From: Lodderomyces elongisporus
Lineage: Eukaryota; Ascomycota; Pichiomycetes; Serinales; Debaryomycetaceae
DNA: 64,000 bases
Reading direction: 5' to 3'
NCBI RefSeq assembly: GCF_030384665.1
Contig: NC_083679.1
Coordinates: 248,001 to 312,000 of the forward strand
The notes under the pieces were generated by a model, which saw nothing but the letters and a program-made list of their open reading frames with translations, was not told the origin of the DNA and did no database searches. Below are positions 52,989 through 64,000 of the stretch, in pieces (the first letter of the stretch is position 1; each line of letters begins with the position of its first letter). The translations under genes and the position numbers were made by a program.

Positions 52989-53740
52989 AATATAAACAAA
53001 TATTATTTTCTCTTTTAATTGTTTATCAATATATATTTTTTTCTGTTTTTTGGGCCCAGTAGAGAAGAGGATGATAGAAAGGGTCGGGTGGTTTAATTTG
53101 AGATATTTCTTTAAGAGTGAAGAAGTTATATGAGGAATATTAAATTGAGGGGAGAAAATCAATGGGATGTGGAAAACGAGAGCAAATGTCGCGGTAAGAT
53201 CGATTCGATCTGGGCCCAAAAAGCAAAGTTTTGATTCGTAGTATAATATTTTTATTACAAAGCACTGTAGGAGTATATTTAATTACGATACTTCTCCGGT
53301 CCTCACCCTGGATTTATTTGCATATGGGCAGTTACATCTACTGTCCCCTTTATTTCTAATTGTTGGCTTTTTGGTTCTTGGTTCTAGTTTTGTTGATATG
53401 TTAATTTGTTGATATGTCAATTTGTTGATTTGTTGACATATTTCAAACAGCCCCAGCGATGTCTTGTTGCGTGTGTGCATGGGGTTCGTGCAGTGGTGAA
53501 AAAAAAAGCAACGTTTAGGTGCAAAGTGGGAAAGAGTAGGAGCGAGAACAATATTAGCGTGTGCGTGTGCGGGTGCGGGTGTGGGTGCAAATAGCAGGAA
53601 CAGTAGAAGCATAGCTAAACCTTTTACTTTCCTTCCAGTTCTCAGCTATTGTGTTCTACTATGGAGTGTCAACCATATACATGTATTAATATGTTATATA
53701 TATATATATATATATTTCTTTGCTGCAAAATCATGCTAAA
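52989..53740 (+). repeat. long noncoding direct repeat, copy B
   Basis: 752 bp matching copy A (35782-36809), shortened by an internal ~230-bp deletion and one fewer 16-bp unit. Starts 738 bp after the stop of adhesin gene 1 and ends 6.7 kb before adhesin gene 2. Both boundaries with unrelated flanks are abrupt. Confidence 0.9.
53047..53222. repeat. 176-bp element bounded by 13-bp inverted repeats (copy B)
   Basis: Arms TTTTTGGGCCCAG (53047-53059) and CTGGGCCCAAAAA (53210-53222) are both intact, with identical spacing to copy A although the interior carries substitutions. Confidence 0.75.
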
Positions 53741-56606
53741 TACTACAACTTACGCAGGCACATTAATATGTGAAAAAAATTAGAAAACAACCTTTTCTTA
53801 TAGTTGTATTTTTCAAATTGGGGACTTTTTATCGATGTGTCTTTCAAGTATTTTTTTTTTTTGTTTTCCCAAGGTTTTAGTACGTGTTAACTAAGTCATG
53901 TTTTATTGGGTTTCCGGAATCATAAATAATTAAAGATGGGATGGGAGTCAGAAGGAAAAAATTAACTGGTATATGTGGCAACATTTGGATTGAATGGATA
54001 ATAATAAATTGTAAAGAGTTTGAGTAGAGTTATTAAGACACTTGTGAGACCCATCAAATGCTGCTGCTTTTGAAATTGAATTTTTTTTTTTAAATTTTAT
54101 TTTCGCCGTAAAAACAAACCAAAAAAAAAAAAAAAAAAAAAAAAAAGTAACGAAAAGCGAAGATGAAGAAGAGGAATAAAAAGAAGAAAAGACGGAGCAT
54201 TCATGTAGGCACACATGTAGACATATTTTCTTTTTAAACTGCTTATGGAATGGTGAATCAATAAATTAAAAGACTAGTAAAAACTTAAAAAACACAACAT
54301 AACATCCTCTATAACGAAGTAAAGTATGACAGAAAGAACGAAATAAAAAAAAAAATAAAAAAGAGAAAAGAAAAGACATTTGTCGATGCACAAGTTCATG
54401 GTCTAATTACAGTTTGAATTATTTTTTTTAAAAAAAAAAATTGTGGGTGATTTTGCCTCAAGCTAGTTTCTTTTTTTGTGAGACACTAGTTCGTAATTGT
54501 CGTTTTCTTAGTGAACTTATATTTTGTTGTTGTTGTTGTTGTTGTTCTTCTTCTTCTTCTTTTTCACAATCCAGATTTTATTGGTTGATTTCAGTTCATT
54601 TTGTTCAACATAAACACAAACCTTTTAATCTCCGTCCGAGGCAGCTCAAGGCTTAAAGCAAAATAAAAAAATAAATTCTTTTTTTGTGAAATTTTAATTT
54701 GTTTTTTTTTTTCTTTTCTTTACTTCTTATTTTGCCTGTCGTAAAATTTGGCTAATATTACTACTACTACTACTGCTACTGCTACTGGTACTAGAACTAT
54801 TACCACCACCACCACCATGAACTAGCAGATGAAATTCCAACATCACTGAGTTGTATAGCTCTAGACCAGAGCGGGGAAAACGTGATAAATTTTTTTAACT
54901 TATTGGATGGAATAGGATGAGAGGTTGAACGGCTAAAATGTTGCAGTGCTGTAATAAGGAGATAAAAGGTAATAGAGATCAAGCAGAAGGCGTGTATTTT
55001 ATGTCTAACCTTGGTAAAATCTCAAGTCAAAGCCTCCTTTCCTTTGCCACTCCTTCGTCTTCGTCCCCCCCTCCCCCCTCCCTTCTCCCACTTCTTATTT
55101 TTTTCCCTCCCCATACGGAAATATTACATTAAGTAGTGTTTCTTACTATTTACTTTCCATGACCTTCTTTTTTTTTTTTTTTTTTGAATGGTGCAAATGA
55201 AATTTGGACAAGAAGAAAAGAGAAGAGAGAAGAGAGAGAGAGAAAGGGGGTGTTAAAGTGAGAAATAGTCAAGGATCTTCTTGTCTTTTCTTTTTCTTTC
55301 ATGTTGCATTGTAAAAATATATATGCCTTGTCATTCATAGTTGTTTTGAAGAGTAGAAAAAGTGCAAAGCCCTGCCCCCCCCCAAAAAAAATTGATAAGT
55401 AACAATACCCAAATGTTGTTGTTGTTGTTTGTTTTTGTTGTTGTTGTTTGTTGTTTGTTGTTTGTTGTTGTTGCAATGCTTATCTATTCGCGATGCTCAA
55501 CAGTGGTGGTATCATAAGCAATGTACCAAAAGAGTGAGTTTTCTCTTTTCGTAAATGCACAAAACTATTGTACCTGTAGATGCTTTTGTTTACAAGATCC
55601 TCCCAAAATATCTTTGTAAAAAATAAATATTGTGTTTCCTTTTTTTTCCTTTTTCTTTTTTTTTTTTTTAATAAAATTTCAAAACCAAAAATAAAAAGGA
55701 TTACGGAAGGCAATGGGCATCAAACCATACTTTTCCTTTATACCCTCTGCCCTTTCACCTCCCCTCCCCTTCAAGCACAAAATACTAAAATACTAAAAAA
55801 ACCAAAAAAGAAGAAAAAGAAACACAAAAAAAAAAAAGAATAAGGAAAAAGGAAAACGAACAATGGTTCAAGAACAAGAGTGTGGGTTTTGGGAAAAATT
55901 TCAGTTTTGCAGAGAAAATAAGGGATTCAACAAAGCCAATTTTTTCAGTATTCTACTATTGTTGTTATCAATTTTCTTTTTTTCTTTAACTTCTTTCTTT
56001 AATCAATCGAAGCAATTTATCGCGATAAATTGCGCGTTTAAACTCATCGTGAACTAGTAAATGTAGAGAAAAGAAAAACAAACAAACAAACAAACAAACA
56101 AACAAACAAACAAACAAATGGGTCGTTGTTGATAAGATGCAAGAGGAATCAAATAAACATTAAAGCAACAATAAATAAAGGAAAATTAGTAATAAGTTTT
56201 AAAACAATGTTCAACAAAACACCTTGTTTAAAACTCAACCAGAGCAAACTAAACCTAACCTAACCAGACCAAATAATTAACTAAAGAAAGAAGGAAAGAA
56301 AAAGAGGGGGAAAAAAAAGAAAATGTCATCTTAATGCTTGAGGTGAGCAGAGATGCATCGTAATCAGAATCTAAAAGAGCAAAGCAAATAACAAAAAAAG
56401 AAAAAAAAAAAAAAAGGAAAGATCGGCAGTAATTGCGATGGAACAAGAAGTGTGTCTGACACCAAAGAAGGTTGATAGTTGCGACGAAGCAGAAGCAGAA
56501 GCAGAAGTTGAAGAAGAAGTAGAAGAAGCACAAGCACAAGCAGAAGATCAAGATGAAGTTGAAGTTTGGAAAACAAAACAAAACATAAACAAAAATTAAA
56601 GGTATT

Positions 56607-56621
56607 GGGGGGGGGGGGGGG
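56607..56621. repeat. G15 homopolymer
   Basis: Fifteen consecutive G in an AT-rich context, the counterpart of the C23 run in the other desert. Confidence 0.9.
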
Positions 56622-56894
56622 CAGCGTGTTTTTTTTTTTCTTTTTGTAGCTTTATCAAGTCTTTCAAGTGTTTTATACTGCCTTATACTGCCTTATAGTG
56701 CTATATAGTACTATAATAAGTACTATAAAAGTGCTACATGGGGCTTTACGAAGCTTTTTTATTCTGTTCTGTTCCGGGATTACGGGCACGATACCGGTGG
56801 TACTGTACAGTTACAAGAGTTACACAAACCAAAAATAAAAAGAAATAAATAATAAAATAAAAAAGAAATAATGAAGAGTTAGAGAGTTAAAGAA

Positions 56895-56913
56895 AAACAG
56901 GGTTTTTTAGTCA
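56895..56913 (+). promoter_or_regulatory. conserved upstream island E1 (copy 2)
   Basis: Exact 19-bp match to 41041-41059, 3.6 kb upstream of adhesin gene 2. Confidence 0.55.
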
Positions 56914-59508
56914 ATGCGTACTGCAGCTGTAAAAGGTTGTTTTTTGGGGTGGGTGGGGGCAAAAGCAAAAACAAAAACGAGGCTTAAATTGTTTTTTGGT
57001 TTCTTTGAGTAAAACCAAATACTAATAATAATAAAAAAATAAGAGAAGATTGAACGTTACTCATTTAGCTAGTAAATAGAGAGGGAGCAATTTGCTAGTA
57101 ATAGTTAAAGTTTTTCTCATCTTTCTTTCTTTCTCTTTTTTCTTCTTTTTCTCATCTTTTTTTCTTTTTTTTCTTTTGGTTTCTAAAGAATGTTTTCACC
57201 ACCATAACCTGACAAGAGCGAGCCATGCAAAAGCTTTTTCTTTTTTTTTTGTATATATACATATACACATTTCACACTAAACCTTAAAAGGAAATACTAC
57301 GCAAAAATAAAAACAAAAACATCCACAAAAAACACAAAAGTTACCAGAGATTGGGCATTGCGTTGCATCAGTGCATGCGAGATTGTATCTGAATGTAATT
57401 TGTTTTGTGTCAGATGACCTATTTCCGCGCCACCCGCTTTACTACAATTCGTACTTGTGCTGATTAGTAATTACTAGTAATAATTTTTACTAGTAATTTT
57501 TACTAGTAATGATTCTTATTTTGTACTTTGTTAGTTACTCTAGTGCATTGCAAAGCTTGGGTAAGGAGCTAGATAACACAAGTTTTGTTATCACCTGCAC
57601 TCTTTTGCTCTTCACTATTGTTACTTCTCCTCCTAACACCAAGGAGATAACACGGAAGCAGAAACGTTTATTATACAGTTAAGACACAATTCCCTATTGC
57701 TGTGTATATTATGTGTTTTTTTTTTCTTTTTTTTTTGCCCTGGTAAAATAAAAATATTGGAATAAAGTAAAAGGTTGGTGGGCGGGGTCCACAAATTTCC
57801 CCTAACCCTTGCTATCTTTCTTTTTTTCTTTTTCTAGGACTGGGGCTCAGTTCCATCTGCATTTTGCAATTGCATTTGCATTTCCCTGTTTTACTTTTTC
57901 TTTTTTCTTTTTTCTTTTTTTCTTAGTATCAAGTGAGGATCTAGAAGGTTACATAGGGGTTTTGTATTTGTTTTTTTGTAAAGACAAGAAAATGAAAGAT
58001 GATAAGAAAAAAGAAAAAAGAAAAAGAAAAAGAAAAGAGAAAAAATGAAAAACAAGGCGTAACAACAGATGATTCCTGCAATCTACAAATTAAAGTTTGT
58101 GTAACGTAGCACTCTTTTTGTTTCTTTTTTTTTATTTTATTATATTTCCCTTTATTAGTGCAGCACACACAAACACACACAGAATCACAGACAAACACAC
58201 AAAACCTCATTTATTATTTCTGTCTGATGCCCTTCTTTTATTCAACCTTTGTGTGTAAATAAATAAATAAATAAATAATTATATATGTATATATATATAT
58301 GTCTTTAGCTTTAGCTTTTATATACTTTTTATATTTATATTTATTTTGTATTTATTAACTATTGTCTTCGTATTCCCTTTTACGGAGAGCCAATGAGTGT
58401 CTTATCTTTTTCTTGTTCTTTTTTTTTTTTGGTTTCTTCATGCAAATGAAGTTACGTCAGGTTAGCTTCCTGCACATAAATAAAGGAAATTTACTTAACC
58501 TGAATAAAAAAAAAGAGAGAGAGAGATAGAGAAGTAGCAGAAGGAGTGGAGGAGGGAGGAAGTATTAGTAGTAGTAGTAGAAAAGTTTATAGACACAAAC
58601 ATTGTTCAATATTGCTTGTCTTCTGCAACCTATACACACACACACACACACACACTCTCTCTCTCTCTATGTATTCTCCTCCCCCACTCCGACTGACTTA
58701 TCTTTTGCACCTACCCAAATTCTCCCTTTTTGCTCTCCCCCCCACTAACCAAACAAACCATTCAAAACACAAATAATTACACAAATGAATAACATGTATA
58801 AAACAAAACTGAACAATTTGGAAATGCCTACTCTAAAGCGTCGATATTTCAGTCTGTGTATTCATAAATGGCTATCTGGTACTACTTCAGAAATAAATTA
58901 AAATAGAATCAAATATAAAGTTTGAAACCAAATTATACAAATACTTCTCTTTTTTTTTTTTTTTGTTTTTTTTTTTTTGTTTTACATACAGCACGGAATG
59001 AGAAATGGAGCAGCCACAATTCTTATATTTCAAAGGTCTGGCTCCCCAGCTTTTAATAGGAAACTACAACTAAGCTCAACCTTAGTATTGGAGAAAAAAA
59101 AAAGTATGTGGGTACATCTTTTTACTCCTCTTTCTAGTTTGTAAGTAGTAAATGAATTTACTACTTGCCTCTTCAATTTGTGGAAAAAGATGTTGTTGTT
59201 GTTGTTGTTGTTGTTTTTATTTTTTTTTTCTCTTCTAATGCCAACATGAATTTGTTATTGCTACTGTCATTGCTATTGCAATTGTCATTGTCATTGTCAT
59301 TGTCATTGTGGTTGTAGTTTGCCTCTTTCTTGGTGAAATATGCAAAGATCTGCCTCCTGTCATTTTGAATTTGAACTCACCAAAAGTAATTTGCAATTCC
59401 AACTACGCTCAGAAAATATTAAAAAATAAAAAATATTAAAAAATAAAAAATATTAAAAATATTAAAAATATTAAAAAAGGAAATAAAAAAAGAAATAAAG
59501 AAAGTTTA

Positions 59509-59525
59509 TTTAGGACCCTGTGCAG
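59509..59525 (+). promoter_or_regulatory. conserved upstream island E2 (copy 2)
   Basis: Exact 17-bp match to 43319-43335, about 1 kb upstream of adhesin gene 2; order E1 then E2 is kept. Confidence 0.55.
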
Positions 59526-60283
59526 ACAGCACGATCTGATGCAGATTATCCATAGCTCAATATAATCTTTTTTTTTCTTTTGTTTTCCTCCGTAATCCGC
59601 GTTAGTCTTTGTGTCACAAGGTTTTTTTTTTTTTGCTTTTGCAATCGTTACTTCTATGCAATCTCACACTCATTCAATGCAATGTTTCTTGGGGTATACT
59701 GATCCAACAATGGAATTGCTCACTCAGAGACACACTCATAGACACAGACACACACACAGACACAGACACAGACACACACTCTCTCACTTTAATACATACA
59801 TTGGAATTAAAGGGCAAATATCCAATACTGCATTGTCTTGGTTTCTTGTTTCTTGTTTCTTGATTCTTTTCATTTTTAAGGTTTACCGTTGCGTATACCA
59901 ATGCATTTCGGTGATGTTGTATTCCATTTTTGGTATTGTGAAAACAATCACCAGTTTCGAGGCGCTGTATAACCGCCTTTCCAAAACACCAACATACATC
60001 ACAAATTTCCGCATTCTTTGGCTGCGTTTTTTTTTTTAAATATAGCTTTATTAATTTATTAATTTATTAATTTAATTTAATTTTGTAGTTTCTGGTTTTC
60101 AGAAATTGGTTTCTTCCAACAAACTAATCGTTTTTGTGGGTGCAAAGATTTGTTGGTGAACGGAGAGGAAAGGAGGGGAGGCGGGACATGTTACACACCT
60201 TTCAATTTGTCCTTTCTTATTGTTATATAGCCTCTATCCCTTAAGGGAAAGCCAATGTTGTAAGTCTCTTTCGACATTTGAGA

Positions 60284-60290
60284 TATAAAA
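60284..60290 (+). promoter_or_regulatory. TATA box of adhesin gene 2
   Basis: TATAAAA lies 192 bp upstream of the ATG, in the setting GAGATATAAAACAGC. Confidence 0.55.
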
Positions 60291-60481
60291 CAGCAATAAA
60301 TCTCTCGAAATCGAATTGACTTTACTTCGTTTCAGTTTTTTGTTTTTTATGTTTTGTTCTTTCTTTTATTTTCTTTTTTTCCTTTTGATTCCAAAATAGA
60401 TATATTTCTTCTTCTTCTTCTTCTACTACTACTACCAATTCTTCCGTTTTCCTCTACACAATCTTCAACAAACCCTAGCCA

Positions 60482-63400
60482 ATGATATTAAAACGGCTCC
60501 TATACCCAATCTGGCTATTCCTAGTTCAGGGCTTACTAGCCTTGACTATTACTCAAGACACAATCACAAGTGGAACCATCAACCTTTCTGTTGGAAGCAT
60601 TACCATTGACTCGGGAGCTTACTGGTCAATCATAAACAATGCTGTTTCAGCATTCGTAGGTGACTTGACCGTACAAAGCAATGCCGGGTTCTATATCTCA
60701 ACCACAAACCCATTGATTGGTTTGCAAGTCACCTTGCTAGGTGTCTTGAACTCAATTCAAAACAACGGTGTTATTTCATTCAACTCCCTCAAGACATTGA
60801 TTGCACCAAACTACAACTTGGTTGGTCTTTCCTTTCTCAACAATGGTCAGATGTACCTTGCAGCCGATGGAACTAACCCACCGGTCATGGCCTTAACAGC
60901 CGCATCATGGACAAACAATGGATTACTTGTATTCTACCAAAACCAACGTTCGGAGTCTTTAATCAATTTGGGAACTACCTTAGGCTCAATCACAAATGCC
61001 GGCTCCATCTGTCTCTACAGCAGTGTTTACCAACAATTGACTAGTATCACAGGCTCAGGATGGTATGTTTTTTTAATTTTTTTTCTTTTATAATTTTCAA
61101 TTTTATTTTTAATAATAGTCGCTGGTCACGTGTTGTGCAACTTAAATCATGTGACTAGCTATATTATGCAACAAAACAAACTCAATTGCGAAAAATCAAA
61201 AAAAAACAAAAAAACAAAAATTAAAGAGAAATAAAATTATTAAATGATTGGACTCAGCAAATTGTGAGATTTTGAACGCGCGTGAGCACGTGATGATTTT
61301 TTTTCTCACATGTTGAGTTCTAAATTGTTTTTTTTTTTTTTTTTCCCCCTTTTTTTCTTTTTTTTAATATTTTTTTTCGGTATCTGTTATTTTGTTTATT
61401 GGTTTTGATTCTATTTTCCTCCAACCCCCAAGGGCCCCTTTGTGGCTCATGTTCATTTTTGGGAAAGAATCGGCAACGCGTCCAACCACACACGACACTG
61501 TCGCAAACCAACACAGCCCAATATCAACTACTAGTCGATATTCTTTTTTGACCTTACTTTACTAACAACCACAAATCTAGTATCCAAGCTAATGGCGACT
61601 CCACAATCTACATATCCAATGCGTTGTTACCAATTTCAACATCTCAAACTTTCTACTTGAAAGACTCCCTGAGTTCAATAGTCGTTCAACCTTTGAGTAC
61701 GCCCGCTACATTTACCGTGGTGGGCTTTGGTAACAATAACAAAATTGGTATCAGTATTCCGCTATTATCTGCTCCTTACCTCGGTTTAACAGCTTATTCA
61801 TATGACTCTGGTACTGGTACATTAACATTGAGAGGTTTAAGTCTCGGTCTTTTATCACAAAAATTCGTCATAGGTACTGGATATGACAGTAGCAAATTTA
61901 AAATTGTCACCGATTCCGGTGCAGGTCTACCAACTACTTTGTTGGGATCGGTGCAATACAATGGCCCTGTTCCAAACCAATCAGTTCCAGCAGTTTGTCA
62001 ATGTCAAGTTCCACCAGATGCACCAGGAACGGATCTGACATCTAGTACTCAACCGCCATCATATTCTACGGAACCACCAACCTCAGAACCAATCACATCA
62101 GAATCACCTTCTTCAACAGAGAGTTACACTCCGACAACTAGTGAATCATCTACAGACTCTTCAGCATTCACTACTGAGTACACTACCACCTGGACCACCA
62201 CCAATGCAGATGGTTCAGTTGAGACCGACTCTGGTGTTGTATCAGTTTCTGGTACTTCATCCACCACAGTGACTACATTTGCTCCTGAATCTTCTACGGA
62301 CACAGATAGTGAATCATCTACCGATTCTTCAGCATTCACTACTGAGTACACTACCACCTGGACCACCACCAATGCAGATGGTTCAGTTGAGACCGACTCT
62401 GGTGTTGTATCAGTTTCTGGTACTTCATCCACCACAGTGACTACATTTGCTCCTGAATCTTCTACGGACACAGATAGTGAATCATCTACCGATTCTTCAG
62501 CATTCACTACTGAGTACACTACCACCTGGACCACCACCAATGCAGACGGTTCAGTTGAGACTGACTCTGGTATCGTCTCTGTTTCCGGTACTTCATCCAC
62601 CACAGTGACTACGTTTGCTCCTGAATCTTCTACGGACACAGATAGTGAATCATCTACAGACTCTTCAGAATTCACTACTGAGTACACTACCACCTGGACC
62701 ACCACCAATGCCGACGGTTCAGTTGAGACCGACTCTGGTATCGTCTCTGTTTCCGGTACTTCATCCACCACAGTGACTACGTTTGCTCCTGAATCTTCCA
62801 CGGACACCGACAGTGAATCATCTACAGACTCTTCAGAATTCACTACTGAGTACACTACCACCTGGACCACTACTAATGCAGACGGTTCAGTTGAGACTGA
62901 CTCTGGTATCGTCTCTGTTTCCGGTACTTCATCCACCACAGTGACTACGTTTGCTCCTGAATCTTCCACGGACACCGACAGTGAATCATCTACAGACTCT
63001 TCAGAATTCACTACTGAGTACACTACCACCTGGACCACTACTAATGCAGACGGTTCAGTTGAGACTGACTCTGGTGTTGTCTCTGTTTCCGGTACTTCAT
63101 CCACCACAGTGACTACGTTTGCTCCTGAGTCGCAGACTGATACCGACAGTGAATCATCTACCGATTCTTCAGCATTCACTACTGAGTACACTACCACCTG
63201 GACCACCACCAATGCAGACGGTTCAGTTGAGACCGACTCTGGTGTTGTCTCTGTTTCCGGTACTTCATCCACCACAGTGACTACGTTTGCTCCTGAGTCG
63301 CAGACTGATACCGACAGTGAATCATCTACCGATTCTTCAGCATTCACTACTGAGTACACTACCACCTGGACCACCACCAATGCAGACGGTTCAGTTGAGA

Positions 63401-64000
63401 CCGACTCTGGTGTTGTATCAGTTTCTGGTACTTCATCCACCACAGTGACTACATTTGCTCCTGAATCTTCTACGGACACAGATAGTGAATCATCTACCGA
63501 TTCTTCAGCATTCACTACTGAGTACACTACCACCTGGACCACCACCAATGCAGACGGTTCAGTTGAGACTGACTCTGGTATCGTCTCTGTTTCCGGTACT
63601 TCATCCACCACAGTGACTACGTTTGCTCCTGAATCTTCTACGGACACTGATAATGAATCATCTACCGATTCTTCAGCATTCACTACTGAGTACACTACCA
63701 CCTGGACCACTACCAATGCCGACGGTTCAGTTGAGACCGACTCTGGTGTTGTATCAGTTTCCGGTACATCATCCACCACAGTGACTACGTTTGCTCCTGA
63801 GTCGCAGACTGATACCGACAGTGAATCATCTACCGATTCTTCAGCATTCACTACTGAGTACACTACCACCTGGACCACTACCAATGCCGACGGTTCAGTT
63901 GAGACCGACTCTGGTGTTGTATCAGTTTCCGGTACATCATCCACCACATTGACTACATTCCCACACCTGCAAGATGCTGGCGCTTCCGAGTACACCACCA
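60482..64000 (+). CDS. HYR/IFF-type adhesin, two exons, 3' end outside window (adhesin gene 2)
   Basis: Exons 60482-61062 and 61581 to beyond the window. Exon 1 has the same length (581 nt) and phase as in gene 1; splicing again gives GSGC-IQANGDSTIYIS. After the HYR/IFF domain comes a short spacer (YSTEPPTSEPITSESPSS) instead of TQPPSSS repeats, then eleven 56-residue units from 62146 that switch to the PHLQDAGASEY type at 63955, just before the window ends. The region of exon 2 before the repeats is diverged from gene 1, whereas most of exon 1 is nearly identical. Without splicing the frame stops at once after GSGWYVFLIFFLL. A GPI signal is expected downstream but is not visible. Confidence 0.92.
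61063..61580 (+). other. spliceosomal intron of adhesin gene 2
   Basis: 518 bp: GTATGT at 61063-61068, TACTAAC at 61560-61566, 3' AG at 61579-61580, phase 2. Length is not a multiple of three. It holds CACGTG at 61127-61132 and 61287-61292. Beyond its first 22 bases it is unrelated to intron 1. Confidence 0.93.
62146..63954 (+). repeat. 11 tandem 168-bp units in adhesin gene 2
   Basis: Units start every 168 bp from 62146 to 63826; same family as gene 1, with SSTDTD and SQTDTD linker variants and an SSEFTT variant in three consecutive units. Confidence 0.95.

Larger units (their letters stand above)
52252..60481. other. 8.2-kb gene desert upstream of adhesin gene 2
   Basis: No supportable gene on either strand. 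Contents: noncoding repeat copy B (52989-53740), GTT, AAAC (56076-56117), CA/CT (58634-58668) and ATTAAAAAATAAAAA (59419-59475) microsatellites, a G15 run (56607-56621), islands E1 (56895-56913) and E2 (59509-59525), and the TATA box at 60284. A 53-codon acidic frame at 56438-56599 is the only small frame with non-homopolymer composition. Confidence 0.75.

Noticed and set aside
34159..60481. Centromere flanked by repeats
   Set aside because: Known centromeres of relatives use inverted repeats around a gene-free core; here the two repeats are direct and enclose an 8-kb gene.

Overview
The window is nuclear DNA from a budding yeast. Genes are sparse and mostly intronless, intergenic DNA is AT-rich and full of homopolymers and microsatellites, and two spliced genes carry textbook yeast splice signals (GTATGT ... 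TACTAAC ... AG). Gene content (CTR9, PSF3, TAE1, CCW14/SSR1, GUD1, PSP1, a MAC1-like copper regulator and HYR/IFF-type GPI adhesins) points to the CUG-Ser ('CTG') clade. In-frame CTG codons fall at positions where serine fits, for example in CTR9 and in the copper fist. The abundant Asn, Gln and Asn-Asp runs would suit Lodderomyces elongisporus or a close relative, but the species is an inference. All translations quoted show CTG as Leu; in this clade it is read mainly as Ser.

Layout. Positions 1-34158 are an ordinary gene-dense arm. They hold the 3' end of an unidentified gene; two tandem MFS transporters; TAE1 (N-terminal methyltransferase, minus); a MAC1-like copper-fist activator with a copper-response element in its own promoter; CTR9 (Paf1 complex); PSF3 (GINS, minus) with an MluI cell-cycle box; a vacuolar-type DUF3712/TAG1-like membrane protein; a Gly-rich protein ending in a CaaX box (minus); a His/Pro-rich frame (minus); CCW14/SSR1, a CFEM GPI wall protein; GUD1 (guanine deaminase, minus); an NmrA-like oxidoreductase with Yap/Cap1-type sites upstream; and PSP1 (minus).

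Positions 34159-64000 are an accessory adhesin region. Two paralogous HYR/IFF-type adhesin genes lie in direct orientation, each behind a gene desert of 8-10 kb. Each has an N-terminal ligand-binding domain split by a phase-2 intron at the identical codon, followed by Ser/Thr-rich tandem repeats (168-bp and 132-bp units). Gene 1 ends in a GPI-attachment signal; gene 2 runs off the window. A ~1-kb noncoding repeat, about 97% identical between copies, sits far upstream of each gene. Two short islands (19 and 17 bp) are also shared, in the same order, by the otherwise unrelated upstream regions. A 465-bp stretch of exon 1 plus the intron start is almost identical between the paralogs while everything around it has diverged, which is the mark of gene conversion.

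The most interesting unit is therefore the duplicated module 'noncoding repeat - long upstream region - intron-containing adhesin'. It may be a family of long-range regulated, recombining surface proteins. Each 132-bp repeat also carries one phase-locked CUG codon, so in a clade with ambiguous CUG decoding these repeats could be a source of stochastic protein variation. No tRNA, rRNA, transposon coding region, CRISPR array or centromere was recognised.
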